From positions 1 through 37,424 of the forward strand of contig LJXT01000021.1 of the NCBI GenBank assembly GCA_001314815.1: a DNA stretch of 37,424 nucleotides. Direction: 5' to 3'. The notes under the pieces were generated by a model, which made no database searches, had not been told where the DNA came from, and saw only the letters and a program-made list of their open reading frames with translations. The stretch comes from Algoriphagus marincola HL-49 (GTDB lineage Bacteria > Bacteroidota > Bacteroidia > Cytophagales > Cyclobacteriaceae). The translations under genes were made by a program, and so were the position numbers. Below are positions 8,200 to 17,157 of the stretch, piece by piece; positions within the stretch are counted from its first letter, which is position 1; every line of letters begins with the position of its first letter.

Positions 8200-9441
8200 T
8201 TATTCAAACTCTTGTCTTAATATCTTGAAAATCTCCTCGATGGTCTCTTCTTCCAGTTCGGTTCTTCTCACCAAATCTTCTTTGGTCAAAGCCAATACGG
8301 AACGAGCCGTATCCAAACCAGTTTTCTTCAACTCATCGATGATCCAAGCATCAATTTCATCTTCAAATTCGATCAAATCGACATCTTCTTCCTCATTTTC
8401 ATTCAGCTCTCTGAACACGTCGATCTCATATCCTACCAATCGGCTTGCCAATTTGATATTGTATCCGCCTTTTCCGATTGCCAAAGATACCTGATCGGGC
8501 TTTAGAAATACAGAAATCCGACGAGTTTCCTCATTGACACTCAATGAAGATACCTTAGCAGGACTTAAAGCTCGGGCTACGTAAAGGTCCAAATTCTCTG
8601 TGAAATTAATCACGTCGATGTTCTCATTTTGTAATTCACGCACAATCGCATGAATTCTTGACCCTTTCATTCCGACACATGCACCTACTGGATCAATTCG
8701 ATCATCATAAGATTCTACAGCCACCTTGGCTCGCTCTCCTGGCTCTCGCACGATCTTTACAATGGTAATCAAGCCATCATAAACTTCAGGCACTTCATTT
8801 TCGAAGAGTCTCTCCAAGAAAACAGGAGATGTTCTTGACAAAATGATTTTTGGGTTGCCATTCATCATGTCAACCTTGTGGACGATGGCCTTCACGGTAT
8901 CGCCTTTTCTAAATCGATCCTTAGGAATTTGCTCTCCTTTAGGCAAAATCAGCTCATTCCCCTCTCCATCAATCATAAGAATCTCACGGCCGAGAATCTG
9001 GTAAACCTCTGCAGAGACTACCTCTCCAACCAATTCTTCATATTTATTGAAAAGAATGTCCTTCTCCAAGTCCTTGATTCGCTGGATCAAAGTCTGACGA
9101 GCCATCTGCACAGCTCTTCGCCCAAACTCTTCCAGTTCGATTTTTTCATAAACCTCCTCACCGATCTCAAAATCCGGTTCGATTTTGCGGGCATCGGTCA
9201 GACTGATTTTATCAAAATCCCAAATATCTTCAGAATTGTCATCCACAATCTCACGGATACGGAAGATCTCTAAGTCTCCTTTATCAGCATTGATTGTCAC
9301 GTCAAAGTTTTCGTCCGTTTCAAATTTTTTACGGATCATGGCTCTGAATACATCCTCAAGAATACGGATCATGGTAGGTCGATCCACATTTTTAGATCTC
9401 GCAAATTCAGCGAAGGAATCTATTAAGACTTTGGCATCCAT
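8200..9441 (-). CDS. nusA: Transcription termination/antitermination factor NusA
   Basis: The 413-residue RNA-polymerase-binding factor modulates pausing, termination and antitermination. An N-terminal RNAP-binding domain (about 1-125) is followed by an S1 domain (about 138-195, GEVVSAEVYQILGREILMID), then two KH domains with GxxG loops GMKG (about 255) and GKGG (about 322). The tail is a single helix-hairpin-like region (LDTARSVLALTKEDLVRRTE). The two acidic AR repeats of the 495-residue E. coli protein are absent, as usual outside Proteobacteria. It lies 5 bp downstream of rimP in the conserved rimP-nusA-infB order. Confidence 0.97.
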   Translation of the reverse strand: MDAKVLIDSFAEFARSKNVDRPTMIRILEDVFRAMIRKKFETDENFDVTINADKGDLEIFRIREIVDDNSEDIWDFDKISLTDARKIEPDFEIGEEVYEKIELEEFGRRAVQMARQTLIQRIKDLEKDILFNKYEELVGEVVSAEVYQILGREILMIDGEGNELILPKGEQIPKDRFRKGDTVKAIVHKVDMMNGNPKIILSRTSPVFLERLFENEVPEVYDGLITIVKIVREPGERAKVAVESYDDRIDPVGACVGMKGSRIHAIVRELQNENIDVINFTENLDLYVARALSPAKVSSLSVNEETRRISVFLKPDQVSLAIGKGGYNIKLASRLVGYEIDVFRELNENEEEDVDLIEFEDEIDAWIIDELKKTGLDTARSVLALTKEDLVRRTELEEETIEEIFKILRQEFE

Positions 9442-9446
9442 TTGAT

Positions 9447-9920
9447 TTATTTAAAAGATACTTGTACAACTGATTTTTTGATATCCTCAAAAGCAACATT
9501 TACTTCCTGTAACACCGCTTTTTTTCCTTTTTCTTTCATTTTAGCCTCCAAAACTATTCCTGATTCGGAGACTGCTATTAGTTTTCCTTTCAATTCCTTC
9601 CCGTCCTGAAGAAATACTTTCAACTCCCTCCCGAAATTTTTTCTATACTGTCTTTCAGAAGAAAGGGGAAAATCCACTCCCGGAGAAGAAACTTCAATTC
9701 GATAAGCCGAATCGATCAATTCTAATGCCTCGATCTCTCCGGACACTGCCCGACTCACTTTTGCACAACTGTCGATCGTCAGTCCTGCATCCGCATCGAT
9801 CAAAATATTCAATAGCAGCTGATTAGACTTGGAAGTCAGCTGTAAATCCACCAGAAAATGGCTTTCGTCCGGAAGACAATCAATAACCAAAGTCTCAAGT
9901 CTATCTTTCAAATCATTCAT
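9447..9920 (-). CDS. rimP: Ribosome maturation factor RimP
   Basis: The 157-residue protein assists 30S subunit maturation. The N-terminal alpha/beta domain contains the family segment LIDADAGLTIDSCAKVSRAV and the YRIEVSSPGVDFPL signature, followed by a small C-terminal SH3-like barrel (GKELKGKLIAVSESGIVLE). It is the first gene of the operon, with nusA starting 5 bp after its stop. A leader hairpin and a predicted promoter lie upstream on the minus strand. Confidence 0.95.
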   Translation of the reverse strand: MNDLKDRLETLVIDCLPDESHFLVDLQLTSKSNQLLLNILIDADAGLTIDSCAKVSRAVSGEIEALELIDSAYRIEVSSPGVDFPLSSERQYRKNFGRELKVFLQDGKELKGKLIAVSESGIVLEAKMKEKGKKAVLQEVNVAFEDIKKSVVQVSFK

Positions 9921-9937
9921 ACAGTAAGCATAATGAA

Positions 9938-9960
9938 AGAGGGGACATTTGGTCCCCTCT
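9938..9960 (-). promoter_or_regulatory. Perfect 9-bp hairpin in the rimP operon leader
   Basis: AGAGGGGAC (9938-9946) pairs perfectly with GTCCCCTCT (9952-9960) around a 5-nt loop. It lies about 20 nt upstream of the rimP ATG and downstream of the predicted promoter. There is no T-run on either strand, so it looks like a leader structure (stability, translation or autoregulation) and not a terminator. Function is inferred from position. Confidence 0.5.
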
Positions 9961-9980
9961 AGAAACTATCGAATACGGCA

Positions 9981-10011
9981 CAAAGGTAAAATAAATTTAA
10001 TCGAAAACCAA
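9981..10011 (-). promoter_or_regulatory. Predicted Bacteroidota-type promoter of rimP-nusA-infB
   Basis: On the minus strand TTG (10011-10009) is followed after 20 nt by TACCTTTG (9988-9981), matching the -33 TTG / -7 TAnnTTTG pattern of the main sigma factor in this phylum. It lies about 60 nt upstream of the rimP start, leaving room for the leader hairpin. Confidence 0.6.
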
Positions 10012-10160
10012 TTCTCCCCCCAAGAGGAAATTTAAAGAAACCAACATCCATTCAAATAAAATTTTAAAGAAATGAAACATTTTAAGAGCCTGAGATGTAC
10101 GGCTTGAAATTTGATCCAAAAAATATGCCGAGAGATTCCTTTTTGTGCTCAGAACATAAT

Positions 10161-10168
10161 AATTTTGC
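10161..10168 (+). promoter_or_regulatory. Possible -7 box for the mre operon
   Basis: TAATTTTG fits TAnnTTTG exactly, about 80 nt upstream of the mreB ATG in the divergent region 9921-10247. A TTG exists upstream but at only about 14 nt spacing, shorter than usual, so this is a weak call. Apart from this, the rimP promoter and the leader hairpin, I see nothing else in the 327-bp gap. Confidence 0.3.
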
Positions 10169-10247
10169 CGACCTCCGTTTAATATGCGTATCTTGTTGAG
10201 AGCTGTTAGACCCTACTTCATTTACCTTCAAAAACACCAAAATAAAA

Positions 10248-11276
10248 ATGGGATTATTTGATTTTTTCTCAAGTGACATTGCCATAGACCTTGGTACTGC
10301 CAACACGCTTATTATCCACAAAGATAAAATCGTGGTGGACGAACCCTCAATTATTGCGATTGACAAGACCAATAACCGTGTACTTGCGGTCGGAAGAGAA
10401 GCTATGAACATGCATGAGAAAACGCATGAAAATATCAAAACAATCCGCCCACTGAAAGATGGAGTAATCGCCGACTTCTACGCCGCTGAGCAAATGATCC
10501 GAGGTCTCATCAAAATGATCCCCGGACAGAAAAAAGGAATGTTCCCACAATCGCATCGGATGGTCATCTGTATTCCATCTGGGATCACTGAAGTAGAAAA
10601 ACGAGCGGTACGTGACTCTGCTGAGCATGCAGGTGCCAAGGAGGTATACATGGTGTTTGAACCCATCGCTGCGGCAATCGGTATCGGAATTGATATCGAA
10701 AAGCCTATGGGGTCTATGATCGTAGATATCGGAGGAGGTACTACTGAGATCGCCTTGATCGCGCTTTCAGGTATAGTAGCTGATCAGTCCATCCGAGTGG
10801 CAGGTGATACCTTCACCAAAGATATATTGGACTACATGCGAAGACAGCACAACTTACTCATCGGTGAGCGATCAGCCGAGAAAGTAAAAATTGCCATCGG
10901 ATCTGCACTTACGGAACTCGATGACGCCCCAGAAGATTACGAAATCAGAGGTAGGGATTTGATGACCGGTATCCCGAAAGTAATCAAGGTGTCTTATTCC
11001 GAAATTGCCTTTGCTCTGGATAAATCAGTCTCCAAAATAGAAGAGGCTGTTTTGAAAGCGTTGGAGATTGCTCCCCCGGAACTCTCGGCTGATATTTATG
11101 ATAATGGTATCCACCTCACCGGAGGAGGAGCGCTTCTTAAAGGCTTGGACAAGCGATTACATCAAAAAACCAAATTGCCCATTCACATCGCTGAAGATCC
11201 CCTTCGTGCAGTAGTACGAGGAACAGGCACCGCGCTGAAAAACTTGCATAATTTCCGAACCGTATTGATGACTTAA
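10248..11276 (+). CDS. mreB: Rod-shape determining protein MreB (actin homologue)
   Basis: This 342-residue cytoplasmic filament protein organises lateral wall synthesis. The N-terminus MGLFDFFSSDIAIDLGTANT holds the first phosphate-binding loop (DLGTANT, about 14-20). The second is IVDIGGGTTEIALI near 160, and the adenosine motif LTGGGALLKGLDKRL is near 288. Length equals typical MreB. It is first in the rod operon mreB-mreC-mreD-mrdA-rodA, with mreC 7 bp downstream. The divergent position next to rimP puts both promoters in one gap. Confidence 0.97.
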   Translation: MGLFDFFSSDIAIDLGTANTLIIHKDKIVVDEPSIIAIDKTNNRVLAVGREAMNMHEKTHENIKTIRPLKDGVIADFYAAEQMIRGLIKMIPGQKKGMFPQSHRMVICIPSGITEVEKRAVRDSAEHAGAKEVYMVFEPIAAAIGIGIDIEKPMGSMIVDIGGGTTEIALIALSGIVADQSIRVAGDTFTKDILDYMRRQHNLLIGERSAEKVKIAIGSALTELDDAPEDYEIRGRDLMTGIPKVIKVSYSEIAFALDKSVSKIEEAVLKALEIAPPELSADIYDNGIHLTGGGALLKGLDKRLHQKTKLPIHIAEDPLRAVVRGTGTALKNLHNFRTVLMT

Positions 11277-11283
11277 AGCCCGA

Positions 11284-12120
11284 ATGCTGCGCATTTTCGA
11301 ATTCCTTTATAAACTAAGGGCCTTTTTACTATTTGTCTTATTAGAAATCATCGCCATCTGGATGGTGGTCAGAAATAACTCTCCCCAAGGAGCAGCATTT
11401 TTCAATAGCTCGATGGCCATCTCCGGTTCATTATTGAAAACTCAATCTGACATTACAGGATTTTTCAGTCTTTCTGAAGAAAATGATGAGCTAAGCACTC
11501 AAAATGCCCGCTTGCTGAAGGAGTTGATTGGTCAAAATTCCATGGACAGTGTTTCCTACGCTCCTTTGGATTCCAGTTTCAAGGCTTCCTTTGAAATCAT
11601 CGGTGGTAAAATAGTAGGCCAAACTTTGCGTCTAGCTCAGAATCACATCACGATCAATCGAGGTGCGGACGACGGAGTCACAGAGGGAATGGGGATTTTC
11701 ACCCAAAATGGTGCCGTGGGAAGAATTAAGGAGGTCTCCAAAAACTTCTCCGTAGGTATATCCCTCCTAAATACCGGGCTCTTGGTCTCTTCCAAAATCA
11801 AATCAAGCGATGTCTTCGGATCTATCAACTGGGATGGAAAAGATACTCAGGTGGCCAAAATGCTCTATGTACCTAGACACGTAACGCCTTCGCCTGGAGA
11901 CACCGTAATCACTTCCGGATACAACGCTGTGTTTCCGGAGGGGATTTTGATAGGCACGATCAAAAGCGTCAATCCATCTGAAAACCAAAATTATTTGGAT
12001 ATCAGTGTGCAGCTGAGTGCTGACTTCAGCAAGCTTAATTATGTGTATTTGGTCAGAAATACATCCATTGAGGAGCGGGATTCTCTCTATCAACAAGCCG
12101 AGATAAGCGATGAATATTAG
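11284..12120 (+). CDS. mreC: Rod-shape determining protein MreC
   Basis: This 278-residue bitopic inner-membrane protein links MreB filaments to PBP2/RodA in the periplasm. It has an N-terminal transmembrane helix (about 12-32, LRAFLLFVLLEIIAIWMVV), a coiled coil (about 60-85, LSEENDELSTQNARLLKELI), then the paired beta-barrel domain with GMGIFTQNGAVGRIKEVSKN and the typical GDTVITSGYNAVFPEGILIG. It starts 7 bp after mreB and its 3' end overlaps mreD by 11 nt, indicating translational coupling. Confidence 0.94.
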   Translation: MLRIFEFLYKLRAFLLFVLLEIIAIWMVVRNNSPQGAAFFNSSMAISGSLLKTQSDITGFFSLSEENDELSTQNARLLKELIGQNSMDSVSYAPLDSSFKASFEIIGGKIVGQTLRLAQNHITINRGADDGVTEGMGIFTQNGAVGRIKEVSKNFSVGISLLNTGLLVSSKIKSSDVFGSINWDGKDTQVAKMLYVPRHVTPSPGDTVITSGYNAVFPEGILIGTIKSVNPSENQNYLDISVQLSADFSKLNYVYLVRNTSIEERDSLYQQAEISDEY

Positions 12121-12634
12121 AAATCTTTTTTCGACAATCATCTGGGGGTTGCTGCTACTGGTTATTCAGATATTCTTTTTGAAAAACCTTGCACTCTTTG
12201 GAGTGGCACTTTGTTTTATTTATCTCTTGATCATTTTACATCTACCTGTCAACATATCGACCATTTCGCTTTTGGTGATCAGTTTCCTAGTTGGACTGAC
12301 AGTGGATATGTTTTATGATACGGGAGGAATTCATGCAGTCGGCACTACATTTATAGGATTTTTTCGACCTATCTGGTTACGAATCATCAGTCCAACCGGT
12401 GGATACGACGAAGGAATTTCCCCTACCCTTCAGGAAATGGGGACAGGTTGGTATTTGACCTATATTGTTCCTATGACATTCTTATTTTCTCTTTTGTTTT
12501 TCACAGTAGATCAATGGGGAACCATGGGTGTTTTCAATATCCTAAACAAAAGCTTTTTTTCCTCCATTTTAACGGTGCTTTTGGCTATACTTGTACAAGC
12601 GTTGTTCTATAAAAGAAGGAGGAGTATTCTATGA
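12110..12634 (+). CDS. mreD: Rod-shape determining protein MreD
   Basis: This 174-residue, strongly hydrophobic inner-membrane protein has five to six predicted helices and belongs to the rod complex. Recognition rests on size, hydropathy, the motif SFLVGLTVDMFYDTGGIHAV (matching the GLxxDxF..G.hA core of MreD), and position between mreC and PBP2. It overlaps mreC by 11 nt and mrdA by 4 nt (ATGA). Confidence 0.88.
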   Translation: MNIRNLFSTIIWGLLLLVIQIFFLKNLALFGVALCFIYLLIILHLPVNISTISLLVISFLVGLTVDMFYDTGGIHAVGTTFIGFFRPIWLRIISPTGGYDEGISPTLQEMGTGWYLTYIVPMTFLFSLLFFTVDQWGTMGVFNILNKSFFSSILTVLLAILVQALFYKRRRSIL

Positions 12635-14433
12635 ACGACAAGAAGCCGTTTGTCATCATTATCGTCATTTCCTTAGTTGGCATAGTTTTGCTGACCAAGC
12701 TTTTTATGATACAGGTAATGGACGACAGCTTTACCCGTAGGGCAGAGCGAAATGCTATTCAGCGAGTGGTGGATCACCCTTATCGTGGATTGATTTATGA
12801 TCGAAACGGCGAACTCCTCGTTTACAATAATCCTATTTTTGACCTGATGGTCGTACCCAAGGAGTTCTCTGTAAAAGACACAGCTAAATTCCTTTCGATT
12901 TTTGGGATTGAAAAAGAAGACCTGGTCACAGCTTACAATGCCGCTAAAAAGTATTCATCCGTCAAGCCATCTCCGCTGATCAAGCAAATTTCTTCAACGG
13001 ATTTTGCCAAGATTCAAGATTTCCTCATTGACTACCCAGGCTTATTCATCACCACGAGATCGGTCCGCTCCTACCCTACCCCTATTGCAGCTCATGCCCT
13101 TGGCTATATCGGGGAGATTAATGCCCGCCAACTCGAAAGAGATAGCTCAGACTACTACGAACAGGGTGACTATGTAGGTCTTAGTGGCATGGAGCGATTT
13201 TATGAAGATGAACTGAAAGGTCAAAAAGGGGTCAAATACAAAATGGTCAACGTCCGAGGCGTAGATAAGGGACCATTCAAAGATGGGGCTTACGATACCG
13301 CGTCCGTTGCAGGAATCAACCTAACGTCAACGCTGGATCGAGAGCTTCAACTCTATGGAGAATATCTCATGAAGGGAAAAACCGGATCAGTAGTAGCCAT
13401 TGAGCCGAAGACTGGCGAAATTCTAGCGATGATTTCTGCTCCCTTTTATGACCCAAATGAACTGACAGGAGCTAATTTTGGCAAAAATTACTCCTTGCTC
13501 AATTCGATGGACAGCAAGCCTTTCCTTAATCGTCCGGTCATGGCCCGCTACCCACCCGGATCGATTTTCAAAATCGTACAGAGCTTAATTGGTTTGCAGG
13601 AGGGCATCCTATTTCCAGAGACGACCTTTGCCTGTAACCGATCCTTGGTGGCTTGCCACAATCATCCCTCCCCGGTCAATCTTTTTGGAGCTATCCGAAA
13701 CTCCTGCAACCCCTACTACCATCAGGCTTTCCGAAGAATCATCAATCAGGAAATCTCTAGCAATACCTTCAAAGACACGCAGATCGGCTTGGACGTATGG
13801 CGGGAAAAAGTGATGAAATTCGGACTAGGCGGAAAACTTGGGGTGGATATGGTCGGCGAATACAGCGGCGATGTTCCATCGAGTAAGCTTTATGATCGCG
13901 TATACGGAGAAGGTCGGTGGAAGTATTCTACCATTTACTCGCTTTCGATCGGGCAGGGTGAGCTGCAAGTCACCCCCTTACAAATGGCGAATCTTGCGGC
14001 TATTTTTGCCAATAAGGGCTATTATTACACGCCTCATTTGATCAAAGCTGTGGATGGGGACCCTACAAGAATCCCGTCAAAATTCCGAATCAAAAATGAG
14101 GTCGGCGTCGATCCAAAGCACTTTGATATAATCCAGGATGCTATGGCGGAAGCGCTTTATGGAACAGCAAATCGGGCTATTATTCAGGATTTGGTGATTG
14201 CCGGTAAAACGGGGACAGCACAAAACCCGCATGGAGAAGATCACTCTGTTTTTGTGGCTTTTGCACCGAAGGACGATCCGAAGATTGCGATCGCTGTCTA
14301 TGTGGAAAATGCAGGCTGGGGTGGTCGAGCCGCTGCAAGTACGGCGAGCTTGATGATCGAAAAGTACCTTCGGGGTCAAGTCAGCAGACCTCAGCTGGAA
14401 GAATATGTATTGGCCAATAACTTCATCTATTAA
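12631..14433 (+). CDS. mrdA: Penicillin-binding protein 2 (rod-complex transpeptidase)
   Basis: This 600-residue monofunctional class B PBP crosslinks peptidoglycan during elongation. It has a short N-terminal membrane anchor (about 5-27), a pedestal/dimerisation domain starting near the RGLIYDRNGELL motif (about 53), and a transpeptidase domain with all three catalytic motifs: S311-I-F-K314 (PPGSIFK), S358-C-N360 and K526-T-G528. It overlaps mreD by 4 nt and the following SEDS gene by 1 nt. The pairing with RodA immediately downstream identifies it as PBP2 of the elongasome and not the divisome PBP3. Confidence 0.95.
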   Translation: MNDKKPFVIIIVISLVGIVLLTKLFMIQVMDDSFTRRAERNAIQRVVDHPYRGLIYDRNGELLVYNNPIFDLMVVPKEFSVKDTAKFLSIFGIEKEDLVTAYNAAKKYSSVKPSPLIKQISSTDFAKIQDFLIDYPGLFITTRSVRSYPTPIAAHALGYIGEINARQLERDSSDYYEQGDYVGLSGMERFYEDELKGQKGVKYKMVNVRGVDKGPFKDGAYDTASVAGINLTSTLDRELQLYGEYLMKGKTGSVVAIEPKTGEILAMISAPFYDPNELTGANFGKNYSLLNSMDSKPFLNRPVMARYPPGSIFKIVQSLIGLQEGILFPETTFACNRSLVACHNHPSPVNLFGAIRNSCNPYYHQAFRRIINQEISSNTFKDTQIGLDVWREKVMKFGLGGKLGVDMVGEYSGDVPSSKLYDRVYGEGRWKYSTIYSLSIGQGELQVTPLQMANLAAIFANKGYYYTPHLIKAVDGDPTRIPSKFRIKNEVGVDPKHFDIIQDAMAEALYGTANRAIIQDLVIAGKTGTAQNPHGEDHSVFVAFAPKDDPKIAIAVYVENAGWGGRAAASTASLMIEKYLRGQVSRPQLEEYVLANNFIY

Positions 14434-15707
14434 TGCGAAATAACGATCTCCCCATCAGCCGAGTCGATTGGCCTACTGTATTGATCTATTTTGCATTGGT
14501 CATGATTGGTTGGTTTAATATCTATGCCGCGGTTTTTGACAGCCAAAATGCCAAAAGCATTTTTGATTTATCAATTAATTCGGGAATTCAGTTGGTTTGG
14601 ATTGGTGCTGCGGCAGCGATTATCCTCGTTATCATGGCCGCAGATCATCGGCTTTTTGAAAATCTTGCCCTTCCGATTTACCTATTCTTCCTTGTTTTAC
14701 TTCTATTGACTCCCTTTTTTGGGAAAGAAGTAAATGGGCAGATCCTGTCTATTGGAGTGGGTTCATTCAGAATTCAACCCGGTGAGTTTGCCAAATTTGC
14801 CACGGCATTAGCGCTGGCGAAGGTGATGGAAAGGCCAAATTTCGATCTCTCCCAAACCAAAAACCAATTCATTGCTCTGGGAGTGATGATGGCACCTGTA
14901 ATCCTGATTTTGCTGCAGCCTGATACCGGTACGGCAATGGTTTACTTTGCTCTTTTCATCATGTTTTATCGAGAAGGCTTTCCACAGCGCTATTTTATTT
15001 TTGGTCTTGGTTTCATTGCCTTATCTCTACTCGCTTTGGGTATTGAGAATAATTTGTATCTGGCATTCGGAATAGGACTGATCTTTTTGATATTAGCATC
15101 CATCGGAAAGCGGTCTTGGAAAAGGACCCTGGTATTTGGGGGGATTGCCCTAGTGATGATAGGATATAGCTACAGTATCGATTTTGTCGTATCCAAGCTC
15201 CCTCCTCATCAGCAAAACAGAATCATGGTTTTGTTTAATCCTGACCTGGATCCACTCGGCGTGGGATGGAATGTAACCCAGTCGAAAATTGCCATAGGTT
15301 CAGGCGGATTCCTGGGGAAAGGGTACTTGCAAGGCACCCAAACCAAGTTTGATTTCGTACCGGAGCAACACACGGATTTTATCTTCTGTACATTGGGGGA
15401 AGAATTCGGCTGGCTGGGCAGCTTGGTAGTCATCGGATTGTTTATGACTTTGCTATACCGGCTGGTCGTCATGGCAGAGCGACAGAAAACACGTTTCGCC
15501 AGAGTCTATGGCTACTCGGTACTTTCTATCCTCCTTTTCCATTTTATGATCAATATTTCGATGACGATAGGTCTTTTTCCCGTAGTAGGAATTCCTCTTC
15601 CATTTTTCAGTTATGGAGGCTCATCTCTGTGGTCGTTTACCATTTTGCTTTTCATCTTTATCAAAATGGATGCGTCCCGTTCTCAGCAACTAGGCCGATT
15701 GGGTTAA
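14433..15707 (+). CDS. rodA: SEDS peptidoglycan glycosyltransferase RodA
   Basis: This 424-residue polytopic membrane protein of the SEDS (FtsW/RodA/SpoVE) family polymerises glycan strands from lipid II together with PBP2. Family motifs seen are LLLQPDTGTAMVYFALF in the middle, the periplasmic loop GSGGFLGKGYLQGTQTKFDF, and the catalytic-type aspartate D315 in PEQHTDFIF. The C-terminal SEDS motif is PVVGIPLPFFSYGGSS. The start ATG shares one base with the mrdA stop (TAATG). It ends the operon and its stop codon overlaps the stop of the convergent minus-strand gene by 4 nt. Confidence 0.96.
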   Translation: MRNNDLPISRVDWPTVLIYFALVMIGWFNIYAAVFDSQNAKSIFDLSINSGIQLVWIGAAAAIILVIMAADHRLFENLALPIYLFFLVLLLLTPFFGKEVNGQILSIGVGSFRIQPGEFAKFATALALAKVMERPNFDLSQTKNQFIALGVMMAPVILILLQPDTGTAMVYFALFIMFYREGFPQRYFIFGLGFIALSLLALGIENNLYLAFGIGLIFLILASIGKRSWKRTLVFGGIALVMIGYSYSIDFVVSKLPPHQQNRIMVLFNPDLDPLGVGWNVTQSKIAIGSGGFLGKGYLQGTQTKFDFVPEQHTDFIFCTLGEEFGWLGSLVVIGLFMTLLYRLVVMAERQKTRFARVYGYSVLSILLFHFMINISMTIGLFPVVGIPLPFFSYGGSSLWSFTILLFIFIKMDASRSQQLGRLG

Positions 15708-16795
15708 TCTAAGAAGCGTCTATACACCAAGGAAAGAAATTCGTCCACTGGCTCTGAATTGGGCTCCCACCCCAACTCGGGTAGGTATCGATGATTAATC
15801 AATTCGATGGCCTCTTCAAGTGAATTACAGGCATCGAGCGATTTCAGAGCATGAGTCAACAAATCATCATTGCCTTCGAAAAGCTCCTTTCGAAACATGA
15901 ATCGCTGATTGATCGCCAGACTTTCCGACAATTCCCCAATAATCCCTTTCATCCCTTTATAACTCTCAGTAGAGAATCTAGCGCGAACTTGCGTCACTTG
16001 AATTGAACCTGAAGCGCTTGGACTTGGACTCTTTGGAGTAGAAGCAACCGGCTCAGAGGTGGTTTCCGCTTCCACTCGGGGAGCGTCTTTTCTTTCCACT
16101 ACTTCAAGATTCTCAAAGAAAGAAGTAGGCTCCTCGGTCTTTGGGGAAACAGCCTCCACTTTCGTTTGGCTGTCATCCTGTAGATAGGCATCGAGATCAA
16201 AGGCTTTGACATCGCCCAAGGTGGCAAGCAGCAAGTTGACGGACTCCAATTGGTCCTTCACTGCCTGGTAATTGGCCGCGATGGCTTTCTTATAATCCGA
16301 CGCCTCCTGACCAAATCCAGCCTTATCGATCAAAAAATTTATTAATTGGGCGTGCCATTTGTAGTATTTTTTATTCTCGCGCAGGTATTCATTGATCTGC
16401 TTTGCCGGAGCCTGATCGATTTCGGATTGATAATAGTTTACAGGATCAGTGGCTAGTTCTACAGCTCTTTTCACCGCCTCTTCGAGTAAGGGCTGAAAAT
16501 GTCCTTTCTCCACTCGGATTCTTCGTGAGAGCACATTCATAAATTGGGTCAAGGCTTCATGAACTGAAATATCCCGATAGTCGAAATAGGGATTGCTTTT
16601 CAGTTTCTGTAATTCCTTCTGCCACAGCTCGAAGAGATGCTTGATCACAAAGAAATTAACTTGGACAGAGCTGGTCAAGCCAACGATATCCTGTCCTGAG
16701 ATAAATTGCCGATCAGTAAAAAACCGTTCGCAGACGGTCTCGGAGTACGCTTTGGCGTAATTTTCTAAATATTTGCTGTTAATTTGAGTTGTCAT
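15704..16795 (-). CDS. Unrecognised cytoplasmic protein, 363 aa
   Basis: No family is recognised. There is no signal peptide or membrane helix. The N-terminal part (about 1-205) is mostly predicted helix, with aromatic- and Lys/Glu-rich segments (NSKYLENYAKAYSETVCERF, YLRENKKYYKWHAQLI). A low-complexity linker follows (about 205-270: Ser, Pro, Glu, Thr), then a conserved-looking C-terminal helical domain (about 270-363) with FSTESYKGMKGIIGELSESL and INQRFMFRKELFEGNDDLL. That C-terminal block resembles helical tails of uncharacterised Bacteroidota proteins. It converges on rodA with overlapping stop codons, and its start codon lies only 32 bp from the divergent ferredoxin gene. Confidence 0.75.
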   Translation of the reverse strand: MTTQINSKYLENYAKAYSETVCERFFTDRQFISGQDIVGLTSSVQVNFFVIKHLFELWQKELQKLKSNPYFDYRDISVHEALTQFMNVLSRRIRVEKGHFQPLLEEAVKRAVELATDPVNYYQSEIDQAPAKQINEYLRENKKYYKWHAQLINFLIDKAGFGQEASDYKKAIAANYQAVKDQLESVNLLLATLGDVKAFDLDAYLQDDSQTKVEAVSPKTEEPTSFFENLEVVERKDAPRVEAETTSEPVASTPKSPSPSASGSIQVTQVRARFSTESYKGMKGIIGELSESLAINQRFMFRKELFEGNDDLLTHALKSLDACNSLEEAIELINHRYLPELGWEPNSEPVDEFLSLVYRRFLD

Positions 16796-16827
16796 TCACT
16801 TGGTGATTTACTAAAGTCAACGAAGAA

Positions 16828-17154
16828 ATGTCCCGAATAGTGATAGAGAACCTATATAATCGTACCCTGGACTCGGGCAATCGCTCGGGTAAAGTTATTG
16901 AATTAATTCATGAAAACGGCATCGATTGGATGCATGCCTGCGGCAAAAAAGGTCGTTGCACCAGTTGCAAAATGATCGTCGTTTCAGGGATGGAAAATCT
17001 CAATGCACCGAATGAACGGGAGCTTTTCTACAAAAAACAAGGAAGATTGAAAGCAGATGAAAGACTTTGCTGCCAAACGGACATTCCTGAAGGCGACCTT
17101 CGAATCCGAGTGGCAGAAATCAACAAATTCCCCCATCTAGACTACAGCGAGTAA
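16828..17154 (+). CDS. 2Fe-2S ferredoxin
   Basis: This 108-residue soluble electron carrier has the plant/adrenodoxin-type cluster-binding pattern C38-x5-C44-x2-C47 (HACGKKGRCTSCK) and a distal Cys in RLCCQ (C82, with C81 beside it) near position 80. The surrounding fold IELIHENGIDWMHACG matches the beta-grasp ferredoxin family. It is first of a tight run with tdk (3 bp) and recO (1-bp overlap). Its redox partner is not evident from the neighbourhood. The start codon is 32 bp from the divergent 363-residue gene. Confidence 0.88.
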   Translation: MSRIVIENLYNRTLDSGNRSGKVIELIHENGIDWMHACGKKGRCTSCKMIVVSGMENLNAPNERELFYKKQGRLKADERLCCQTDIPEGDLRIRVAEINKFPHLDYSE

Positions 17155-17157
17155 GGC

